From contig NC_009767.1 of NCBI RefSeq assembly GCF_000017805.1, forward strand, positions 3,816,001 to 3,880,000: a stretch of 64,000 bases of DNA, read 5' to 3'. The notes under the pieces were generated by a model. That model had not been told where the DNA came from and searched no databases. It saw nothing but the letters and a program-made list of their open reading frames with translations. Positions 44,978-52,306 of this stretch are shown piece after piece. This DNA is from Roseiflexus castenholzii DSM 13941 (GTDB lineage: Bacteria > Chloroflexota > Chloroflexia > Chloroflexales > Roseiflexaceae). Each line of letters begins with the position of its first letter. Position 1 is the stretch's first letter. The position numbers and the translations under genes are program-made.

Positions 44978-46975
44978 CTACAACAGGCTCTTCAACTCCT
45001 CAGCCGCCTTGCGCGTCATGCCCGGTACGGCGGCGATTTCGTCAACGGTTGCGTTGCGAATGCCGTCGAGTGAGCCAAAGCGTTTGAGCAGCAACTGGCG
45101 CCGCTTCGGGCCGATGCCGGGGATCTCTTCCAGGCGCGACGCGGTCGCCGATTTGCTGCGCAGTTTGCGGTGATAATCTTTCGCAAAACGGTCGGCTTCT
45201 TCGTCAATCCGCCGGATAAGACGCAACGCGGCGCTCTCGCGCTCGAGAACGATGAGATCGCTCGCGCCGGGGATCAGCAGATCGAAGCGGTCACGGTTCG
45301 GACCCTTGACGACTCCAACGACCGGAATATGCTCGAAGCACAGGTCGCGCAGCACGTGTAATGCGCCATTCACCTGGCCAATGCCGCCGTCGATCAGGAT
45401 GAGGTCGGGCAGTTCAGCCCAGGTCTCCTGGCGTTCGAGGTCGGACTGTGATCCCGGCGCATCGGTCTTCTCCCCATCTTCCTGCTCTGCGGCATCGGTC
45501 TGACCGTTGACAACGCGCTCGTCCGCCGGTTGTTCCTCTTCGCCGATGACCATGGCAGCACGCCGGAAACGCCGCCGCAGCACTTCCTGGATCGAAGCGA
45601 CATCGTTCGCGCCCTCAACGGTTTTGATCCTGAATTTGCGGTAGCGGCTCTTCTTCGGTTCACCATGCTCAAAGACGACCATTGCCCCAACCGAATGGCT
45701 GCCCTGCGTGTTGGAAACATCGAAGCACTCGATGCGTGTCGGCAGTGCGCTCAAACCGAGCAGATCGCGCACTTCGGTCAACCCCGCCACGGCGCGTTGT
45801 TCGCTGTTGAGCCATTGCAGACGCAATTCATCGAGTTTCTGGCGAGCGTTCTGCTCGGCAAGTTCGACGAGGCGGCGCTTTTCACCACGTTGCGGTGTGT
45901 GCAGCGCAACTTTGCGCCCGGCTTTTTGCGCCAGCCATTGCTCGATGATTGCCAGGTCGTCGAGTGGCGCAGGCAGCAGCAGTGTCGCCGGAAGTTCGGC
46001 GGCAGCATCGTAGAACTGCGTCAGGAACGAAGCCAGCAGAGATTCATCACGTTCCCCTTCGGCATTTTGCAACGGGAACGACTCGGCGCTGATCAATTTT
46101 CCTGCGCGAATGCGGAGCACCTGAACAACTGCCATCCCCTCCTCGCGCGCCAGTCCAATGACATCCTGGTCGGCGTCATCGTGGCGTAACACCTGTTGCC
46201 GCTGACCGATCAGTTCAATGTCGCGGATGCTGTCGCGCAGTCGCGCGGCGCGCTCGAAGTCGAGCCGTTCCGCCGCTTCTTCCATTTGACGGCGCAATAT
46301 TTTCGCCACCAGGTCGCTCTTGCCTTCGAGGAAGCGACAGACCGATTCAACCGTTGCGCGATAATCGTTCTGATTGACCAGACCCGGCACGCACGGACCC
46401 AGGCACCGCTTGATGTCGTAGTACAGGCACGGTTTGCCGAGCCGCCGATGGCGGTTGAACTTATCGTCAGGGCAACGCGACGGCGGGCGAAAGGCGAACA
46501 GCCGGTTGAGTTGGTCGAGCGTGCGATAGACGGCGCCGGCGCTGGAGTACGGTCCGAAGTAGCGCGCCCCCTCTTCCCAACGCGGGTTGCGCGTCGCAAC
46601 AATGCGGGGCCACGGCTCGTGCAGCGTCACCTTGATGTACGGGTAGCTTTTGTCGTCCTTCAGTAAAACGTTGAAGCGCGGTCGGTGCTGCTTGATCAGG
46701 GTCATTTCGAGCAGCAACGCCTCAAGCTCGTTGGACGTCACGATCACCTGGAAATCGGCGATCTGCGCCACAAGCCGCGCCGTTTTGCCGTAAGGATCGT
46801 CGGTGCGGGCAAAGTAGGAACGCATACGATCACGCAGCCGTTTGCTCTTACCGATGTAAATAATTTTCCCCTGGGCGTTCTTCCAGAGGTACACCCCAGG
46901 CGCAAGCGGCACGGCGCGCAACCGTTCTTCAAGGGCGATTGGATCGGCAACCGTCGTATGCATGAGATCGGACAT
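44978..46975 (-). CDS. uvrC: Excinuclease ABC subunit C
   Basis: The protein has 665 residues. The N-terminal GIY-YIG nuclease ('GVYLWKNAQGKIIYIGKSKR') makes the 3' incision. The UvrBC domain lies around 210-245, and the RNase-H-like endonuclease domain has 'RIECFDVSNTQGSHSVGAMV' and 'DLILIDGGIGQ' for the 5' incision. Two HhH motifs end the protein ('LEEIPGIGPKRRQLLLKRFG'). A low-complexity acidic insert at about residues 480-515 is unusual. The promoter lies so close to the ATG that the mRNA may be leaderless. It is divergent from ilvD. Confidence 0.97.
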   Translation of the reverse strand: MSDLMHTTVADPIALEERLRAVPLAPGVYLWKNAQGKIIYIGKSKRLRDRMRSYFARTDDPYGKTARLVAQIADFQVIVTSNELEALLLEMTLIKQHRPRFNVLLKDDKSYPYIKVTLHEPWPRIVATRNPRWEEGARYFGPYSSAGAVYRTLDQLNRLFAFRPPSRCPDDKFNRHRRLGKPCLYYDIKRCLGPCVPGLVNQNDYRATVESVCRFLEGKSDLVAKILRRQMEEAAERLDFERAARLRDSIRDIELIGQRQQVLRHDDADQDVIGLAREEGMAVVQVLRIRAGKLISAESFPLQNAEGERDESLLASFLTQFYDAAAELPATLLLPAPLDDLAIIEQWLAQKAGRKVALHTPQRGEKRRLVELAEQNARQKLDELRLQWLNSEQRAVAGLTEVRDLLGLSALPTRIECFDVSNTQGSHSVGAMVVFEHGEPKKSRYRKFRIKTVEGANDVASIQEVLRRRFRRAAMVIGEEEQPADERVVNGQTDAAEQEDGEKTDAPGSQSDLERQETWAELPDLILIDGGIGQVNGALHVLRDLCFEHIPVVGVVKGPNRDRFDLLIPGASDLIVLERESAALRLIRRIDEEADRFAKDYHRKLRSKSATASRLEEIPGIGPKRRQLLLKRFGSLDGIRNATVDEIAAVPGMTRKAAEELKSLL

Positions 46976-46981
46976 AGCGCT

Positions 46982-46990
46982 ATTATAGCA
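46982..46990 (-). promoter_or_regulatory. uvrC extended -10 promoter (possibly leaderless transcript)
   Basis: On the minus strand TGC-TATAAT is followed by AGCGCT and then directly by the ATG of uvrC (46973-46975). With a 6-7 nt spacing to the start site, transcription would begin at or next to the A of the start codon. No -35 consensus is seen at 17 bp. Confidence 0.6.
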
Positions 46991-47020
46991 TCTCCGTCCG
47001 CGATGGATCGACCAAAAAAG

Positions 47021-47029
47021 TGGTACAAT
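47021..47029 (+). promoter_or_regulatory. ilvD extended -10 element
   Basis: TGG-TACAAT, 57 bp before the ilvD start codon and back-to-back with the uvrC promoter. The -35 position (CGATGG) is weak. Confidence 0.45.
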
Positions 47030-47086
47030 CGCAGATGCACTTCAAAAGTCTTGCAGGAGATCGCACTATCACGGAAGGACGGAGCC

Positions 47087-48766
47087 ATGTCCAGCGACCT
47101 CAAACGCCACAGTCGCACGATTACCGATGGGCGCACCCGCGCGGGGGCGCGCGCGATGCTCAAGGCAATCGGCTTTACCGACGAGGACCTGGCAAAGCCG
47201 ATCATTGGCATTGCCAACACCTGGATCGAGACGATGCCGTGCAACATCAACCTGCGCGCGCTGGCGGCGCGGGTCAAGGAGGGTGTGCGCGCAGCAGGCG
47301 GCACGCCGATGGAGTTCAACACCGTCGCCATTTCCGATGGCGTCACGATGGGCACGGAAGGAATGAAGGCATCATTGATCAGCCGCGACCTGATCGCCGA
47401 TTCCATCGAACTGATGGGGCGCGGCTATATGTTCGACGCGATTATTGCGCTGGTGGCGTGCGATAAAACGATCCCCGGCGCGGCGATGGGGTTGACGCGC
47501 CTGAACGTCCCCGGCTTCCTGCTCTACGGCGGATCGATTGCTCCTGGTCACTGGCGCGGCAAAGAGATCACGATTCAGCACGTGTACGAGGCGATTGGTG
47601 CGGTTGCTGCCGGTAAAATGACCGATGAGGAATTGAAAGAGATCGAGGATGCGGCATGTCCCGGTCCTGGCGCGTGCGGCGGTCAGTACACCGCCAACAC
47701 AATGGCGACGGTCATGGAGATTATCGGGTTGTCGCCCATTGGCACGGCAGCAGTGCCGGCCGCCGACCCACGCAAGGACTCGGTCGGTTATCGTGCCGGT
47801 CAGTTGATCATGGATGTGTTGCGGCGCGACCTGAAGCCGCGCGATATTCTGACGCGCGCTGCGTTCGAGAATGCGATTGCCAGCGTGGCATTGACCGGCG
47901 GTTCGACCAATGCGGTGCTCCACCTGCTGGCGTTGGCGCGGGAGGCCGGCGTGCCTCTGACGCTCGACGACTTCGACACAATCAGCCGCCGCACCCCGCT
48001 CTGCTGCGACCTCATGCCGAGCGGGAAGTACTCTGCCATTCACGTCGATCAGGCAGGCGGCATCCAGGTGATCGCCAAACGGCTCGTCGATGGCGGCTTT
48101 GCCCACGGCGACGCAATCACCGTCACCGGGCGCACACTGGCGGAAGAGGCAGCGGACGCCGTCGAAACACCCGGTCAGGATGTGATCCGTCCGCTCGACA
48201 ATCCGATCAAACCGACCGGCGGGTTGCTGGTGCTGCGCGGCAACCTGGCGCCCGAAGGGTCGGTCGTCAAACTGTTCGGCTACGAACGCACCTACCACCG
48301 CGGTCCGGCGAGGGTCTTCGATAGCGAAGAGGCGGCAATGGCTGCGATTGTCGGCGGCGAAATCCGGCCGGATGACATTGTTGTTATCCGCTACGAAGGA
48401 CCGCGCGGCGGTCCTGGCATGCGTGAGATGCTTGGCGTTACCTCGGCAATCGTCGGCGCCGGTCTTGGTCAGTCGGTGTCGCTCGTTACCGATGGGCGCT
48501 TCAGTGGTGCGACGCGCGGCGTGATGATCGGGCATGTGGCGCCGGAAGCGGCGCGTGGCGGCCCGCTTGCGATTGTTCAGGAAGGGGATGAGATCGAAAT
48601 CAATCTGGATGAGCGGCGCGTCGATCTGGTGCTTTCGGAAGAAGAGATCGCAGATCGATTGCTCGCCTGGCAGCCACCAGCGCCGCGCTTCGAGTGGGGC
48701 GTAATGGCGCGCTACAGCGCGCTGGTGTCGTCGGCATCCGAGGGTGCAGTGCTGGTGACGCCGTAA
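47087..48766 (+). CDS. ilvD: Dihydroxy-acid dehydratase
   Basis: The protein has 559 residues of the IlvD/Edd family. The Fe-S ligands are visible: Cys in 'TMPCNINLR', Cys in 'VACDKTIPGAAMGL' and Cys in 'CPGPGACGGQYTANTMA'. The C-terminal half has 'SGKYSAIHVDQAGGI' and 'LVTDGRFSGATRG'. It converts dihydroxy acids to 2-keto acids in valine, leucine and isoleucine synthesis. ATG 47087 follows GGAAGGACGGAG; the longer frame upstream is a shadow of uvrC. No other ilv or leu genes are adjacent. Confidence 0.97.
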   Translation: MSSDLKRHSRTITDGRTRAGARAMLKAIGFTDEDLAKPIIGIANTWIETMPCNINLRALAARVKEGVRAAGGTPMEFNTVAISDGVTMGTEGMKASLISRDLIADSIELMGRGYMFDAIIALVACDKTIPGAAMGLTRLNVPGFLLYGGSIAPGHWRGKEITIQHVYEAIGAVAAGKMTDEELKEIEDAACPGPGACGGQYTANTMATVMEIIGLSPIGTAAVPAADPRKDSVGYRAGQLIMDVLRRDLKPRDILTRAAFENAIASVALTGGSTNAVLHLLALAREAGVPLTLDDFDTISRRTPLCCDLMPSGKYSAIHVDQAGGIQVIAKRLVDGGFAHGDAITVTGRTLAEEAADAVETPGQDVIRPLDNPIKPTGGLLVLRGNLAPEGSVVKLFGYERTYHRGPARVFDSEEAAMAAIVGGEIRPDDIVVIRYEGPRGGPGMREMLGVTSAIVGAGLGQSVSLVTDGRFSGATRGVMIGHVAPEAARGGPLAIVQEGDEIEINLDERRVDLVLSEEEIADRLLAWQPPAPRFEWGVMARYSALVSSASEGAVLVTP

Positions 48767-48906
48767 TAACTCAGATGGAACGCACCCGATGAGGCAGGTC
48801 TCAGACCCAGGGGAGGGCAGGTCTCAGACCTGCCCCAACCTTCCGTCGGGACCGGGCGCGGTTCCAGGGGAGGGCAGGTCTCAAACCCGCCCTGTATCAG
48901 CCCCCA
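48767..48906. repeat. Short palindromic GGCAGGTCTCAGACC-type repeats
   Basis: Two and a half copies of a unit around GGGGAGGGCAGGTCTC and AGACCTGCCCC (near 48810-48840 and 48868-48895). It is related to the palindromes in the 55.9-56.5 kb minisatellite and at 57.24-57.30 kb. Confidence 0.55.
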
Positions 48907-49611
48907 TCATCTTCTGGAAGCGTCGGGACACTCCAACTCCACGATCCCATCGGGACCCGCAATGACCGCCAGCGACGCCATGCCAAGGAACAGCCCATGC
49001 GCCACAACTCCCGGGATGGCGCAGATGGCTGCGGCAAGCGCTTCTGGATCGGCAATGACACCGAAGTGGCAGTCGAGGATCAGGTTGCCCTCATCGGTCA
49101 CAAACGGCGCACCGGAGTGATCGCAGCGCAGCACCGGTTCCCCGCCAAGCGCCGCAAGGCGGCGTATACAGAGCGGCATGCCGAACGTCACCACTTCGAC
49201 GGGGAGCGGTGATCGTTCTCCCAGACGTTCGACCCGCTTGCTGACGCTTGCCATGACAACGAACCGTGCCGCTGACGCCGCCACGATCTTTTCACGCAGC
49301 ATCGCCCCACCCAGCCCCTTGATCAACCGCAGGTGCGGGTCGATTTCATCGGCGCCATCGAGCGCCAGATCGAGGGACGGATGCCGATCGAGCGTCGTCA
49401 GCGGAATGCCCAGTTCACGCGCCAGCACCGCAGTCTGCTCCGATGTCGGCACACCAACAACCCGTTGCAGACGCCCGTCAGCCAGGCGCGCGGCAAGTCC
49501 TCGCAGCATAAACGATGCTGTCGAGCCGGTGCCCAGACCAATTGCCATGCCGCTCTCAACATAGTCGAGCGCGCGTTCCGCGGCGCGCCGACGGTAGAGA
49601 TGGTCGTCCAC
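48907..49611 (-). CDS. rpiA: Ribose-5-phosphate isomerase A
   Basis: The protein has 234 residues. Family motifs are clear: 'GLGTGSTASFML' (phosphate loop), 'DGADEIDPHLRLIKGLGGAM' (catalytic Asp/Glu), and 'LREKIVA' with the catalytic Lys. It interconverts ribose-5-phosphate and ribulose-5-phosphate in the pentose phosphate pathway. The start is GTG 49611. The following gene on the same strand (49625-49999) is only 13 bp upstream, so rpiA may be the last gene of a short operon with the Sco1-like genes, although the functions do not match. Confidence 0.95.
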   Translation of the reverse strand: MDDHLYRRRAAERALDYVESGMAIGLGTGSTASFMLRGLAARLADGRLQRVVGVPTSEQTAVLARELGIPLTTLDRHPSLDLALDGADEIDPHLRLIKGLGGAMLREKIVAASAARFVVMASVSKRVERLGERSPLPVEVVTFGMPLCIRRLAALGGEPVLRCDHSGAPFVTDEGNLILDCHFGVIADPEALAAAICAIPGVVAHGLFLGMASLAVIAGPDGIVELECPDASRR

Positions 49612-49624
49612 GTTGTCTCCTGAG

Positions 49625-49999
49625 TTATTCGCGCGATACCACGATGCGAAGACGTTGCGATTGGTGCAGAGTGCAGATCAATTCGTATGTTCCGGGATTG
49701 TAGTAGCGCTGCTCGAACTGTTGGCCCGGATCGATCTTGAACGGTCCAACCTGAATCGGCTGCACATCGTCATTGCGGATCACCAGCGTATCTTTGCCCC
49801 GAAGCGACAGTTCAATGGTTTGCGGCAAGATTTCGAGTTGTTCGCCTGCTGCAAGGCGCGCCACACTGCCCGGCGGCACGGTAAAGACAAGGTGGCGTTC
49901 TGCACTACGCTGCTGGTTCTCATACCAGATGCCCACACCTGCACCGCCGACTGCCACAAGCGCCAGGATCAGCAGCGCCACACGATGCACCGACCACAT
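49625..49999 (-). CDS. Membrane-anchored cupredoxin-like protein beside Sco1
   Basis: The protein has 124 residues with one N-terminal membrane anchor (about 6-26). The rest is a predicted beta-sandwich. The tail 'PGTYELICTLHQSQRLRIVV' resembles the end of cupredoxins (a Cys-x2-His hairpin). The first copper histidine is not obvious; 'DDVQPIQVGPF' lies where it should be, so metal binding is uncertain. Only 3 bp separate it from the Sco1-like gene upstream. It probably serves copper handling or cytochrome oxidase assembly at the outer face of the membrane. Confidence 0.65.
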   Translation of the reverse strand: MWSVHRVALLILALVAVGGAGVGIWYENQQRSAERHLVFTVPPGSVARLAAGEQLEILPQTIELSLRGKDTLVIRNDDVQPIQVGPFKIDPGQQFEQRYYNPGTYELICTLHQSQRLRIVVSRE

Positions 50000-50002
50000 G
50001 AC

Positions 50003-50596
50003 TCAGGCGCCTCCGCGTCGCACAAGGTATCGCAGATCGCTGACAATGTCATCGACCGGCATCCCATGGGTGAACAGCAGGCGCCAGCGCCCGGCGGCAT
50101 CGATCACGTAGATGAACGTCGAGTGATCGATGGTGTATCCGAGCGCCGATCCGGGCAACTCGCGTCGCATGTAGGTGACGCCATAGTCCTTGACGGCCGG
50201 CGCAAGTTCTGTCTCGCTGCCGCGCACTCCAATGAACGTCGGGTCGAACGCCGTCACGTACCGCTTCAAGCGTTCCGGCGTGTCACGGTCTGGGTCGAGC
50301 GAGACAAAGACACCCTGCACCTTCTCCGCGTCGGCGCCCAATTTGCGGCGAGCAGCCGCCATGTCGGAAAGCGCAGCCGGGCACATGTCGGGGCAGTTGG
50401 TAAAGCCAAAGAACAGAATCACCACTTTGCCGCGATGATCGCTCAGATGAAATGGTTTCCCATCAAAATCGGTCAGGGTAAAATCGGGCGCCTCTTTCGG
50501 CGGATCGAGCGTTACGCCACGAAACTCATACCTGCCACATGCGCTGACAATGATGGCAAACGCGATCAACAGCGCCATTCGAAGACTACGCCGCAT
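50003..50596 (-). CDS. SCO1/SenC-family copper chaperone
   Basis: The protein has 197 residues. A lipoprotein-like start ('ALLIAFAIIVSACG', with Cys in a lipobox) anchors a thioredoxin fold. The copper site is Cys-x3-Cys in 'NCPDMCPAAL' plus His in 'GYTIDHSTFIYVID'. Sco proteins deliver copper to the CuA site of cytochrome c oxidase or act as thiol reductases. The neighbouring cupredoxin-like protein supports copper delivery. No oxidase genes are in the window. Confidence 0.93.
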   Translation of the reverse strand: MRRSLRMALLIAFAIIVSACGRYEFRGVTLDPPKEAPDFTLTDFDGKPFHLSDHRGKVVILFFGFTNCPDMCPAALSDMAAARRKLGADAEKVQGVFVSLDPDRDTPERLKRYVTAFDPTFIGVRGSETELAPAVKDYGVTYMRRELPGSALGYTIDHSTFIYVIDAAGRWRLLFTHGMPVDDIVSDLRYLVRRGGA

Positions 50597-50865
50597 AATC
50601 GTCCTTTCAGAACGCTGAACCGTCAGCGTTGAACGTCATCTGTTGCAACCACGTCATAGTATACCACTCGTGGAAACGGTGCGGATGGCGTGTGATAGAC
50701 ACGCTGATGCGTTGACGTGATCGCCCGCAGGGTGGACGGGATACTTCGCTCCGCTCAGCACGACGGCAAGGGCAAAGCGTCTCTGCATCGACTTCTGCAA
50801 CAAACTTGTGTATCATGATATGGTATCGTTCCCGCACACAGAAACCGACGGAGGACAAGGAACAC

Positions 50866-51240
50866 ATGCCAACACTGACAGTCGCCGGCAAAACAGCAGA
50901 ATGGAGCGCAGACAAGCGGTTGGTGAACGCGATTGAGGACATGGGCATCCACATCGGGCATCGATGCGGCGGTCAGGCGCGCTGCACCACGTGCCGGGTT
51001 ACGTTCATTTCAGGCGAACCAGACACTATGACTGCGGCTGAATATCAGAAACTCAGCGAGCGCGGGTTGCTCGGGCAATATCGCCTTTCCTGTCAGATTC
51101 TCTGCACCCACGATATGGAAGTCGAGCCGATCATGACTCTGGAGAACCAGGAAGGGTGGAGTGACACCGGTCCGCGCCCGGCGGATGTCGTCGAACCGGT
51201 GGCGGAGTGGTTGCCTAAATCGACGTTTGGGGTATCCTGA
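50866..51240 (+). CDS. Plant-type [2Fe-2S] ferredoxin
   Basis: The protein has 124 residues. The cluster ligands are Cys in 'HRCGGQARCTTCR' (C-x5-C-x2-C) and a fourth Cys in 'YRLSCQILC'. It keeps the plant/adrenodoxin-type ubiquitin-like fold to about residue 95, then has an extra C-terminal tail of about 30 residues ('RPADVVEPVAEWLPKSTFG'). It acts as a soluble electron carrier; its partner is unknown. ATG 50866 has GGACAAGGAA upstream. Confidence 0.92.
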   Translation: MPTLTVAGKTAEWSADKRLVNAIEDMGIHIGHRCGGQARCTTCRVTFISGEPDTMTAAEYQKLSERGLLGQYRLSCQILCTHDMEVEPIMTLENQEGWSDTGPRPADVVEPVAEWLPKSTFGVS

Positions 51241-51360
51241 TGTAGGTGAGGGTGAAGGGTGACGATCACATAGACGTGCGCTGCCAACAACTCAGGTTTG
51301 TGTGGAGGCGCCGTGATATGATCGTCACCAGTGGATCGCATTTTGGATTGATACAGAGAC

Positions 51361-51847
51361 TCACTTCGCTTCGTCACTCGCCTTTTGCGCCCCGCTGAGC
51401 ATTGCCTCCGCCAACGCCACGCTCTCTTCAGCCAGGACGAGCGCCTGGGCAGCGTCGTTTTCGTCAAGCAGTTCCCAGGACGTCATACCAATGACGATTG
51501 ACGATGCCGCATGCTGGTCATTCCGAGCCCTTCGCTTCGCTCAGGGTAAACGCAGCGAGGAATCTGAGCGGGTCGCGCACGACCCCGCGCGCTGCTCGGG
51601 GTGACCATGCCGGATGGTCACAGGTCATTGGTATCAGTCCGCTGGTCTCATCGCCATAATCGGTTGGGACGTGGACATCGAACCCCAATTCCTCAGCGCA
51701 TTCAGCCAGGCGCTGAACACGAGCGGCGTGTTCGTGAGAAAAATGACCTGCTGCCAGCGCCTCGCGCAGCAAAGGTGCAGGGTTGTGTGTGCGCCCAAGA
51801 GGGGCGAGCAGCGCAAGGACCGCTTTCGCAGCGTTTTCGACCGTCAA
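51361..51847 (-). pseudogene. HEPN-domain gene split by a MITE
   Basis: The first part (51634-51847) reads 'TVENAAKAVLALLAPLGRTH' and ends 'VPTDYGDETSGL', matching the C-terminal part of HEPN proteins that pair with MNT nucleotidyltransferases. A MITE with TCA flanks interrupts it at 51485. Joining the flanks with one TCA gives '...SGLTSWELLDENDAAQALVL' and 'AEESVALAEAMLSG', stopping at 51361, in frame and as expected for HEPN. The HEPN N-terminus itself is missing (deleted at 51847), so the gene was already damaged or damaged later. Confidence 0.72.
51486..51633 (+). mobile_element. MITE-like palindromic repeat, copy 8 (inside a HEPN gene)
   Basis: A 148-bp copy with ends TACCAATGAC and GTCATTGGTA and perfect TCA flanks (51483-51485 and 51634-51636). 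It gives the clearest insertion event of the window, since the host frame can be reconstructed exactly. Confidence 0.95.
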
Positions 51848-52221
51848 AGGTAGAGAGGAGGCAGTGTCGCTTCGAACTCAGCCAGAGTCTTTGCCAGTAT
51901 CGATGTTCTACCACGCCATGCAGGAGGCAGGATACGTTTCAGCAGTCGGTAACGTTCCAGCAGACGCTCAGGAAGGTTTCGGACGATAATGAGCACGTCC
52001 CAGTCGCTTGCCTCATCCGCTTCGTTTCGGGCGTGAGAGCCAAACAGGGCAACTGAAATCAGGTGTCGTCGCCCAGCGCTTTTTCGAGCGCAGCGACAAC
52101 CTCACCAGGGCATGCTCGCACAGGTTTGCACTTATGGGGAGAGCAGCGCTTTTTCGAGCGCAGCGACAACCTCGCCAGGCGCAGCACAATCGAGGGCGGG
52201 AAACTCTGAAGCGAAGCTCAT
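51844..52221 (-). pseudogene. MNT-type nucleotidyltransferase relic (partner of HEPN)
   Basis: From ATG 52221 the frame begins 'MSFASEFPALDC' and 'GEVVAALEKAL'. After a 70-bp-period partial duplication (52074-52109 and 52144-52179) and a frameshift near 52055 it reads 'ISVALFGSHARNEADEASDW' then 'DVLIIV', the GS-x10-15-D-x-D signature of minimal nucleotidyltransferases. It ends 'LAEFEATLPPLYL' at a stop that touches the HEPN relic, so the MNT C-terminus and HEPN N-terminus are deleted. MNT/HEPN pairs are AMPylating antitoxin/RNase toxin modules; this one is dead. Confidence 0.68.
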
Positions 52222-52306
52222 GTTCCAAATAAACCTTTCAGATAGCTGCCGTTCTTGAATAGTAGCACACTTTTGCGCAAGTCTGGCACAACCAATGTTA
52301 CCAATG

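Noticed and set aside
46685..47086. Longer N-terminus for ilvD back to 46685
   Set aside because: This part overlaps uvrC on the other strand and shows no IlvD similarity; the SD-preceded ATG 47087 starts the family sequence.
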